DNA from: Pseudomonas vanderleydeniana
GTDB lineage: Bacteria > Pseudomonadota > Gammaproteobacteria > Pseudomonadales > Pseudomonadaceae
Reading direction: 5' to 3'
NCBI RefSeq assembly: GCF_014268755.2
Contig: NZ_CP077093.1
Span: 186,001-250,000 of the forward strand
Length of the DNA stretch: 64,000 nucleotides
Part shown: positions 56,277 through 64,000 of the stretch, one piece after another
Numbering within the stretch: the first letter of the stretch is position 1
How the letters are laid out: the number at the start of each line of letters is the position of its first letter
Translations under genes and position numbers: made by a program
Notes under the pieces: generated by a model
What the model was told of the DNA's origin: nothing
Seen by the model: the letters and a program-made list of their open reading frames with translations, nothing else
The model's database searches: none

Positions 56277-58330
56277 TCAGCCCAGCAGCGAAATGTCGGC
56301 AACGCCCAGGAACAGGCCACGCAGGCGCGCCAGCAGCGCGTAGCGGTTGGCTCGTACGCTGGCGTCTTCGGCATTGACCATCACCGCTTCGAAGAACGCG
56401 TCGACCGGCTCGCGCAGCGCGGCCAGGCGTGCCAGCGTCTCGTTGTACTGGCGCGCGGCGGCCATCGGCTGGACCGCCTGGTCCGCCTGCTGGATCGCCG
56501 AGTACAGCGAGAACTCGTTGGCGTTGTCGAAGTACTTCGCCTCGACCGTGGCTGCAATGCTGCCCTCGGCCTTGCTCAGCAGGTTCGATACGCGCTTGTT
56601 CACCGCGGCCAGGGCCGCCGCTTCCGGCAGTTGACGGAACTTCTGCACCGCCTGTACGCGCTGGTCGAAGTCCAGGGCCGAGCCCGGCTTCAGGGCACGT
56701 ACCGACAGGTAGGTGGCGACGTCGATGCCTTCGTCTTCATAACGGGCACGCAGGCGATCGAAGATGAACTCCAGTACCTGGTCGGCAAGGCCCGCGGCCT
56801 TGACCTTGGCACCGAACGCATTGACCGCGAAGGCTACGGTCTCGATCAGGTCGAGGTCGAGCTTCTTGTCGATCAGGATGCGCAGCACGCCCAGGGCGGC
56901 ACGACGCAGCGCATAGGGGTCCTTGCTGCCGGTTGGCAGCATGCCGATACCGAAGATGCCGACCAGGGTGTCGAGCTTGTCGGCGATCGCCACCGCGGCA
57001 CCGGTCAGGGTGCTTGGCAGTTCGGCGGCACCGGCACCACGCGGCATGTACTGCTCGTTCAGCGCCAGGGCGACGTCTTCCGGCTCGCCGTCATTGAGGG
57101 CGTAGTAGTAGCCGGCGATACCTTGCATCTCCGGGAACTCGCCGACCATCTCGGTCGCCAGGTCGCACTTGGACAGCAGGCCGGCACGGGCCGCGCGCTG
57201 GGCGTCGCCGCCGATGCGTGGCGCGATGAACGCGGCCAGCTTCGACACGCGCTCGGCCTTGTCGTAGACGCTGCCCAGTTTCTCCTGGAACACCACGTTC
57301 TGCAGGCGCTGGTTGAAGTCGGCCAGTGGCTGCTTCTTGTCCTGCTTGAAGAAGAACTCGGCGTCGGTCAGGCGTGGGCGCACGACCTTCTCGTTACCGG
57401 CGATGATCTGCTTGGGATCCTTGCTCTCGATGTTGGCCACGGTGATGAAGCGCGGCAGCAGCTTGCCATCGACGTCCAGCAGGCAGAAATACTTCTGGTT
57501 GTCCTGCATGGTGGTGATCAGGGCCTCCTGTGGCACGTCGAGGAAACGTTCCTCGAACGAGCACACCAGCGGCACGGGCCATTCGACCAGCGCGGTCACT
57601 TCGTCGAGCAGGTCCGCCGGCATGATCGCGGTGCCTTCCTGCATCGTCGCCAGCTCGGTGGTGCGCTTGCTGATCAACTCGCGACGCTCGTTGGCGTCGG
57701 CCAGCACATAGGCGGCACGCAGGTCGTCGAGGTAGCTGGCCGGCGAACCGATGCGGACGTTTTCCGGGTGGTGGAAACGGTGGCCACGGGATTCGCGACC
57801 GGCCTTCTGGGCGAGAATGGTGCAGTCGATGACCTGGTCACCGAACAGCATCACCAGCCACTGGGTCGGCCGCACGAACTCTTCCTTGCGCGCCGCCCAG
57901 CGCATGCGCTTGGGAATCGGCAGGTCGTTCAGCGAGTCTTCGACGATGGTCGGCAGCAGGCTGGCGGTCGGCTTGCCGGGAATGTTCTGGCTGTAGCGCA
58001 GCTTCGGCCCGCTCTGGTCGATTTCGCTCAGTTCCACGCCGCACTTCTTGGCGAAGCCCAGGGCGGCCTGGGTCGGGTTGCCCTCGGCATCGAAGGCGGC
58101 CTGGCGTGGCGGGCCGTCGAGGTTGATGCTGCGGTCCGGCTGTTGGGTCTGCAGTTGCTTGAGCACCACCGCCAGGCGGCGTGGCGCGGCGTAGACCTGC
58201 TTGGCTTCGAAGCTCAGGCCGGCGGCCTGCAGGCCTTTCTCGATACCGGCGAGGAAGGCCTCGGCCAGGGTATTGAGGGCCTTGGGTGGCAGTTCTTCAG
58301 TGCCCAGTTCTACCAGAAAATCTTGCGCAC

Positions 58331-58334
<4 letters not shown>
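56277..58334 (-). CDS. glyS: Glycyl-tRNA synthetase beta subunit
   Basis: 685 residues, the tRNA-recognising subunit of the tetrameric bacterial Gly[28 protein letters not shown] at the N-terminus and the HD-like core are typical. Overlaps glyQ by four bases, the standard glyQS arrangement. Confidence 0.96.
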
Positions 58335-59284
<950 letters not shown>

Positions 59285-59366
59285 GAAATTCACCTGTTAC
59301 TTGGGCTGCGATTCAAAAGGCGGGAGTATACCCGATTCGGTCGCGCCTCCGCCTCCCTGGAGCCTT

Positions 59367-59930
59367 ATGCCACGCTGCTTTTGGTGCAACGATGATCCCC
59401 TGTACAAGGACTATCACGATCGGGAGTGGGGCGTACCGCTGCGCGATGGGCAGCGACTGTTCGAGTTGCTTTTGCTCGAAGGGTTCCAGGCCGGGCTTTC
59501 CTGGATCACGATCCTCAGGAAACGCGAGCATTACCGCCAGGTGCTGTTCGGTTTCGATGTGCGCAAAGTCGCCGAAATGAGCGATCAATACCTGGAAAAC
59601 CTGCTGCTCGACCCGGGGATCGTGCGCAATCGCCTCAAGCTCGAGGCGGCCCGGCGCAACGCCCGCGTCTGGCTGACCCTGGAAGACCCGGTCAGCCTGC
59701 TCTGGTCCTTCGTCGGCGGCACGCCGCAGATCCATCACTTCAAGGACCGCAGCGAGGTCCCGGCCGTCACCGCCGAGGCCGAGGCGATGAGCAAGGCGCT
59801 GAAGAAGCTCGGCTTCGGTTTCGTCGGCCCGACCATCTGCTACGCGTTCATGCAGGCCTCGGGCATGGTCATGGACCATACCACCGATTGTGATAGCTAT
59901 GCCGCGCTGGCCGCGCCACGGCTACAATAG
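59367..59930 (+). CDS. tag: DNA-3-methyladenine glycosylase I
   Basis: 187 residues from ATG 59367 (GGAG at 59359). Zinc-binding C4 and H17 near the N-terminus (PRCFWCNDDPLYKDYHD) and H171/C175 in MDHTTDC, as in E. coli Tag. Removes 3-methyladenine in base-excision repair. Divergent from glyQ; the frame to 59301 is not needed. Confidence 0.95.
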   Translation: MPRCFWCNDDPLYKDYHDREWGVPLRDGQRLFELLLLEGFQAGLSWITILRKREHYRQVLFGFDVRKVAEMSDQYLENLLLDPGIVRNRLKLEAARRNARVWLTLEDPVSLLWSFVGGTPQIHHFKDRSEVPAVTAEAEAMSKALKKLGFGFVGPTICYAFMQASGMVMDHTTDCDSYAALAAPRLQ

Positions 59931-59967
59931 CCGGCTGACGATTAGCCAAGCACACCGGGAGTGACCT

Positions 59968-60855
59968 GTGGAAAAGTTTAAAGGCGCCATGCTGGTGGGG
60001 GCGTTGCGGTTGTTCGCGATGCTGCCCTGGCGTGCCGTGCAGCGTGTCGGCGCGGCCATCGGCTGGGTGATGTGGAAGCTGCCCAACCGTTCCCGCGAGG
60101 TGGTGCGGATCAACCTGGCCAAGTGTTTTCCCGAACTCGATCCGGTCGCTCGCGAACAGTTGGTCGGTCAGAGTCTCAAGGACATCGGCAAGTCCCTGAC
60201 CGAAAGCGCCTGCGCCTGGATCTGGCCGGCCGAGCGCTCGATCGCGCTGGTGCGCGAGGTCGAGGGTCTCGACGTGCTCAAGGACGCCCTCGCCTCGGGC
60301 AAGGGCGTGGTCGGTATCACCAGCCACCTGGGCAACTGGGAAGTGCTCAATCACTTCTACTGCAGCCAGTGCAAACCGATCATTTTCTATCGTCCGCCCA
60401 AGCTCAAGGCGGTCGACGAGCTGCTGCGCAAGCAGCGGGTGCAGTTGGGCAACCGAGTGGCGGCCTCGACCAAGGAAGGCATTCTCAGCGTCATCAAGGA
60501 AGTGCGCAAGGGCGGCTCGGTCGGCATCCCCGCCGACCCGGAACCGGCCGAATCCGCCGGGGTATTCGTGCCGTTCCTCGGCACCCTGGCCCTGACCAGC
60601 AAGTTCGTGCCGAACATGCTCGCCGGCGGCAAGGCGGTCGGGGTGTTCCTGCACGCGTTGCGCCTGCCCGACGGTTCGGGCTTCAAGGTGATCCTCGAAG
60701 CGGCGCCGCAAGAGATGTACAGCACCGACGCCGAGGTCTCGGCCGCGGCGATGAGCAAGGTGGTCGAGCGATACGTACGGGCCTATCCGAGCCAGTACAT
60801 GTGGAGCATGAAACGCTTCAAGAAGCGCCCGGCGGGCGAGCAGCGCTGGTACTGA
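59968..60855 (+). CDS. Lipid A biosynthesis lauroyl acyltransferase (LpxL/HtrB family)
   Basis: 295 residues from GTG. Single N-terminal membrane anchor, then the late acyltransferase motif H120-LGNW-E125 in ITSHLGNWEVL. It adds a secondary acyl chain to lipid A. The position between tag and a pilZ gene equals PA0011 (HtrB2) of P. aeruginosa. Two facing DnaA boxes follow at 60876-60906. Confidence 0.92.
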   Translation: MEKFKGAMLVGALRLFAMLPWRAVQRVGAAIGWVMWKLPNRSREVVRINLAKCFPELDPVAREQLVGQSLKDIGKSLTESACAWIWPAERSIALVREVEGLDVLKDALASGKGVVGITSHLGNWEVLNHFYCSQCKPIIFYRPPKLKAVDELLRKQRVQLGNRVAASTKEGILSVIKEVRKGGSVGIPADPEPAESAGVFVPFLGTLALTSKFVPNMLAGGKAVGVFLHALRLPDGSGFKVILEAAPQEMYSTDAEVSAAAMSKVVERYVRAYPSQYMWSMKRFKKRPAGEQRWY

Positions 60856-60875
60856 AGCAACTTATCGGCAGGGTC

Positions 60876-60906
60876 TGTGGATAACGTCACGGCGATGTTA
60901 TCCACA
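60876..60906. other. Inverted pair of perfect DnaA boxes
   Basis: TGTGGATAAC (60876-60885) and GTTATCCACA (60897-60906) form a perfect 10-bp inverted repeat with an 11-nt spacer, between the acyltransferase and pilZ genes. It could bind two DnaA molecules or form an RNA hairpin. Confidence 0.7.
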
Positions 60907-60929
60907 GCGATCTATCCAAGGGCGCAAAG

Positions 60930-61175
60930 ATGTCCGAAAACAAGAATTACCTGCGTATCAAGATCCAGCACCCGAGCATCGGCGAATGCCTGGGGCGTAC
61001 ACGCAATCTGTCCAGCCAGGGTGTGGACGTGCAGCATCCGGGGCTGTCGCGGCTGCCCACCGGGGCGGTGGTCTATGGCCAGGTGCAGGACCTGCCGGTG
61101 GCTGCGCCGCGCATTCGCATGGAAGTGATCCGGGTCGACGCCGAAGGCATCGGCCTGCGCTTCATTGATCTTTGA
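60930..61175 (+). CDS. PilZ domain protein
   Basis: 81 residues. The NLSSQG motif (N26-G31) matches D/NxSxxG of PilZ c-di-GMP sensors. The N-terminal RxxxR motif is incomplete: R9 is present but position 13 is Gln, so ligand binding may be weakened. Overlaps the convergent TPR gene by 14 bases. Position equals PA0012. Confidence 0.85.
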   Translation: MSENKNYLRIKIQHPSIGECLGRTRNLSSQGVDVQHPGLSRLPTGAVVYGQVQDLPVAAPRIRMEVIRVDAEGIGLRFIDL

Positions 61176-61485
61176 GCGCGGCCTTTTCCAGCTTCTTCAG
61201 GAACACCGTCATTTCCTTTTCCGCCTGCTTGTCGCCATGGCCGCGGGCGGCCTCCAGGCCCTGTTCCCAGGCCAGCCTTGCCGCAGCCAGGTCACCAGCG
61301 CCCTGCTGGGCCTTGCCCAGCAGTTTCCAGGCGGCCGAATACCTGGGGTCGAGGACGACACAGCGTTGCAGGTGTCCGGCAGCCTTGGCGTGGTCGCCGA
61401 GGTCCAGGTAACCCTTGCCCAGGCCGAAGCGCAGCAGCGGGTTATCCACACCCTTGGCGAGCATCTTTTCCAGTGATTCGAGCAT
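61162..61485 (-). CDS. Small tetratricopeptide-repeat protein
   Basis: 107 residues from ATG 61485, preceded by AGGAGG. TPR-type helices: NPLLRFGLGKGYLDLGDHAKAAGHLQRCVVLDPRYSAAWKLLGKAQQGAGDLAAARLAWEQGL. Probably a cytoplasmic scaffold; no partner is evident. A DnaA box lies at 61442-61450. The frame to 61662 runs through the REP doublet and is not coding. Confidence 0.82.
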   Translation of the reverse strand: MLESLEKMLAKGVDNPLLRFGLGKGYLDLGDHAKAAGHLQRCVVLDPRYSAAWKLLGKAQQGAGDLAAARLAWEQGLEAARGHGDKQAEKEMTVFLKKLEKAALKDQ

Positions 61486-61525
61486 GGCGATCCTCCTGTT
61501 GACGATGACTAAGGGCGAAAGAGCT

Positions 61526-61663
61526 TTTGTGGCGAGCGGGCTTGCCCGCGCCCGGCTGCAAGGCAGCCGCAAATCCAGCTTACGCTGGTTTAACTGAAAG
61601 ACCGTGTAGCCTGGGTTTGGGGCCGCTTTGCGGCCCAGCGCGGGCGAGCCCGCTCGCCACAAA
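61526..61663. repeat. REP doublet (REPIN-like), second copy
   Basis: Arms TTTGTGGCGAGCGGGCTTGC... (from 61527) and the complementary ...GCCCGCTCGCCACAAA (to 61663) differ by one base and enclose about 86 bp. Same family as 5873-6002. Lies between the TPR gene and trkA. Confidence 0.8.
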
Positions 61664-61688
61664 TTGGGGGCGGCTTATCATAAGGATG

Positions 61689-63062
61689 TCAGAAAAAGCT
61701 CAAGCCCACGTGGAACAGCTTCTCCACGTCGCGGATATGCTTTTTATCCACAAGGAACAGGATCACATGGTCGCCGGCCTGGATCACCGTGTCGTCGTGG
61801 GCGATCAGCACTTCCTCGTCGCGGATGATCGCGCCGATGGTGGTGCCCGGTGGCAGCGCGATGTCCTCGATGGCCCGGCCGATCACCTTGCTCGACTTCA
61901 TGTCGCCATGGGCGATCGCCTCGATGGCTTCCGCCGCACCCCGGCGCAGCGAGTGCACGCTGACGATATCGCCACGGCGCACGTGGGCCAGCAGGGTGCC
62001 GATGGTCGCCAGTTGCGGGCTGATGGCGATGTCGATGTCGCCACCCTGGATCAGGTCGACATAGGCCGGGTTGTTGATGATGGTCATGACCTTCTTCGCG
62101 CCCATCCGCTTGGCCAGCAGCGAGGACATGATGTTGGCCTCGTCGTCGTTGGTCAGCGCCAGGAACAGGTCGGCATCGTTGATGTTCTCTTCCATCAGCA
62201 GGTCGCGGTCCGAGGCACTGCCCTGCAGCACCACGGTGCTGTCGAGGGTGTCGGACAGCTGCCGGCAGCGGGCGGCATTCATCTCGATGATCTTCACCTG
62301 GTAGCGGCTTTCGATCGCCTCGGCCAGGCGCTCGCCGATCTGCCCGCCGCCGGCGATGACGATGCGCTTGTTGCTTTCGTCGAGCCGGCGCATTTCGCTC
62401 ATCACCGCGCGGATGTGTGCCTTGGCGGCGATGAAGAACACTTCGTCGTCGGCCTCGATCACCGTATCGCCGCGGGGCATGATCGGCCGGTCGCGGCGGA
62501 AGATCGCCGCCACCCGGGTGTCACCGTTGGGCATGTGTTCGCGCAACTGGCGCAATTGCTGGCCGACCAGCGGGCCGCCGTAGTAGGCGCGGATCGCCAC
62601 CAGCTGGGCCTTGCCCTCGGCGAAGTCGATCACCTGCAGGGCGCCGGGGGTTTCGATCAGACGCTTGATGTAGTTGGTGACCACCTGTTCCGGGCTGATC
62701 AGCACGTCCACCGGGATCGCGTCGTTGTCGAACAGCTCGGTGCGGGTCAGGTAGGCCGACTCGCGCACCCGGGCGATCTTGGTCGGGGTGTGGAACAGGG
62801 TATGGGCGACCTGGCAGGCGACCATGTTGGTCTCGTCGCTGTTGGTCACCGCCACCAGCATGTCGGCGTCGTCCGCGCCGGCCTGGCGCAGGATCGTCGG
62901 GAACGAGGCGCGGCCCTGCACGGTGCGGATGTCCAGGCGGTCGCCGAGGTCGCGCAGGCGCTCGCCATCGGTGTCGACCACGGTGATGTCGTTGGCCTCG
63001 CTGGCCAGGTGTTCGGCCAGCGTGCCGCCGACCTGTCCGGCGCCGAGAATGATGATTTTCAT
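61689..63062 (-). CDS. trkA: Trk system potassium uptake regulator TrkA
   Basis: 457 residues with two RCK halves, each with a Rossmann NAD(H) site: [20 protein letters not shown] and [20 protein letters not shown] peripheral subunit that gates TrkG/TrkH potassium channels. 37 bases from rsmB on the same strand. A DnaA box lies at 61744-61752. Confidence 0.95.
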   Translation of the reverse strand: MKIIILGAGQVGGTLAEHLASEANDITVVDTDGERLRDLGDRLDIRTVQGRASFPTILRQAGADDADMLVAVTNSDETNMVACQVAHTLFHTPTKIARVRESAYLTRTELFDNDAIPVDVLISPEQVVTNYIKRLIETPGALQVIDFAEGKAQLVAIRAYYGGPLVGQQLRQLREHMPNGDTRVAAIFRRDRPIMPRGDTVIEADDEVFFIAAKAHIRAVMSEMRRLDESNKRIVIAGGGQIGERLAEAIESRYQVKIIEMNAARCRQLSDTLDSTVVLQGSASDRDLLMEENINDADLFLALTNDDEANIMSSLLAKRMGAKKVMTIINNPAYVDLIQGGDIDIAISPQLATIGTLLAHVRRGDIVSVHSLRRGAAEAIEAIAHGDMKSSKVIGRAIEDIALPPGTTIGAIIRDEEVLIAHDDTVIQAGDHVILFLVDKKHIRDVEKLFHVGLSFF

Positions 63063-63099
63063 CGGGTGGCTTTCATCCCTGTGGCTCCGTTCGACCCGC

Positions 63100-64000
63100 T
63101 CAGCCGCGTGCGGCGGCGATCTTGATCAGTTTGGCGTAGTAGAAACCATCGTGGCCACCTTCCTGTGCCAGCAGTTGCCGGCCATGGGGCTGCTTGACGC
63201 CGAAGCTGCCCGCAATGTCCAGCTCGCGGGCACCGGAGGTGCGGGCCAGGAATGCCTCGATCACTTCGGTGTTTTCCGTCGGCAGGGTCGAGCAGGTGGC
63301 GTAGAGCAGGATGCCGCCGACTTCCAGGGTCGCCCACATCGCGTCCAGCAATTCACCCTGCAGGCTGGCCAGGGCGGCGATGTCGTCGGCCTGGCGGGTC
63401 AGCTTGATGTCCGGGTGGCGGCGGATGACGCCGGTGGCCGAACAGGGCGCGTCGAGCAGGATGCGCTGGAACGGCTTGCCGTCCCACCAGTTGGCGGTGT
63501 CGCGGCCATCGGCGGCGATCAGTTCGGCCTCCAGCCCCAGGCGGTCGAGGTTTTCGCGTACCCGCAGCAGGCGCTTGGCCTCCAGGTCGACGGCGACCAC
63601 CCCGGCCAGTTGCGGCTGGGCTTCGAGGATATGGCAGGTCTTGCCGCCTGGCGCGCAGCAGGCATCCAGCACCCGTTGGCCGGGCGCCAGGTCCAGCAGG
63701 TCGGCGGCCAGTTGCGCGGCCTCGTCCTGCACGCTGATCCAGCCCTCGGCAAAGCCTGGCAGGTTGCGCACGTCGCAGGCTTCGTCGAGGACGATGCCGT
63801 CGCGGCTGTAGGTGCACGGCCGGGCCGCGACCGCGGCGTCACCCAGCAGCTTGAGGTAGGCGTCGCGGCTGTGATGGCGGCGGTTGACCCGCAGGATCAT
63901 CGGCGGGTGGGCGTTGTTCGCGGCGCAGATGGCTTCCCACTGCTCGGGCCAGAACGCCTTCAGCGATTTCTGCAGCCAGCGCGGGTGGGCGGTACGCACC
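63100..64000 (-). CDS. rsmB: 16S rRNA m5C967 methyltransferase RsmB (partial, N-terminus outside window)
   Basis: The C-terminal ~300 residues are visible; the gene continues past the window edge. SAM site [16 protein letters not shown], catalytic [15 protein letters not shown], and the second conserved Cys in [13 protein letters not shown]. By order in Pseudomonas, fmt and def would follow beyond the edge. Confidence 0.94.
   Translation of the reverse strand, partial: VRTAHPRWLQKSLKAFWPEQWEAICAANNAHPPMILRVNRRHHSRDAYLKLLGDAAVAARPCTYSRDGIVLDEACDVRNLPGFAEGWISVQDEAAQLAADLLDLAPGQRVLDACCAPGGKTCHILEAQPQLAGVVAVDLEAKRLLRVRENLDRLGLEAELIAADGRDTANWWDGKPFQRILLDAPCSATGVIRRHPDIKLTRQADDIAALASLQGELLDAMWATLEVGGILLYATCSTLPTENTEVIEAFLARTSGARELDIAGSFGVKQPHGRQLLAQEGGHDGFYYAKLIKIAAARG

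Noticed and set aside
61700..61720. Fourth parS site in trkA (CCACGTGGAACA)
   Set aside because: Only the right arm matches; the left arm (AAGCC) departs from TGTTC, so it is at best a weak half-site.

Overview
The window is a stretch of Pseudomonas chromosome (most like the P. fluorescens / P. protegens / P. chlororaphis lineage) around the replication origin. The evidence is the core order glmS-glmR-glmU-atp operon-parB-parA-rsmG-mnmG-mnmE-yidC-yidD-rnpA-rpmH-[oriC]-dnaA-dnaN-recF-gyrB, followed by plsC-gmhB-glyS-glyQ-tag-lauroyltransferase-pilZ-TPR-trkA-rsmB, together with ~60-63% GC, GTG starts on dnaA/rnpA/mnmG, TTATCCACA DnaA boxes and TGTTCCACGTGGAAC parS sites. Most core genes read away from oriC (minus to its left, plus to its right).

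Layout. 0-5.8 kb: a six-gene plus-strand operon resembling E. coli ynbABCD with two extra genes, apparently a dedicated membrane-lipid module. 5.8-20.6 kb: an accessory and metabolic stretch with lpd, Lrp and LysE, a long ProA-like dehydrogenase, a GST / three-domain oxidoreductase pair, LysR regulators, an orphan PemK/MazF-like protein, two structured RNA-like segments, a DUF3077 gene, a lipoprotein, a quinone-reductase-type operon and an OprB porin. It carries REP-type and GATCGTTCCC-type repeats. 21-41.5 kb: cell-wall sugar synthesis (glmSRU), the F1Fo ATP synthase, ParAB segregation, tRNA/rRNA modification and YidC/YidD/RnpA/RpmH. 41.5-48.3 kb: oriC and the initiation genes. 48.4-54.7 kb: accessory genes between gyrB and plsC, namely LysR/GMC oxidoreductase/MFS transporter and then an AT-rich gene for an unusual protein with repeats of exactly 53 residues. 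54.9-64 kb: core genes again; rsmB is cut by the window edge.

Points that stand out: (1) the 53-residue-period repeat protein at 53.2-54.3 kb, ~44% GC, which I cannot assign to a known family and read as an alpha/beta (LRR-like) solenoid; (2) a second DnaA-box and AT-rich array in the mnmG-mnmE gap, besides the standard oriC at rpmH-dnaA; (3) at least 30 perfect TTATCCACA nonamers across 64 kb where about 0.5 is expected by chance; (4) three parS sites, two inside recF and one about 30 kb to the left inside an accessory oxidoreductase gene; (5) the ynb-like lipid operon; (6) two unannotated structured RNA candidates near 16 kb.
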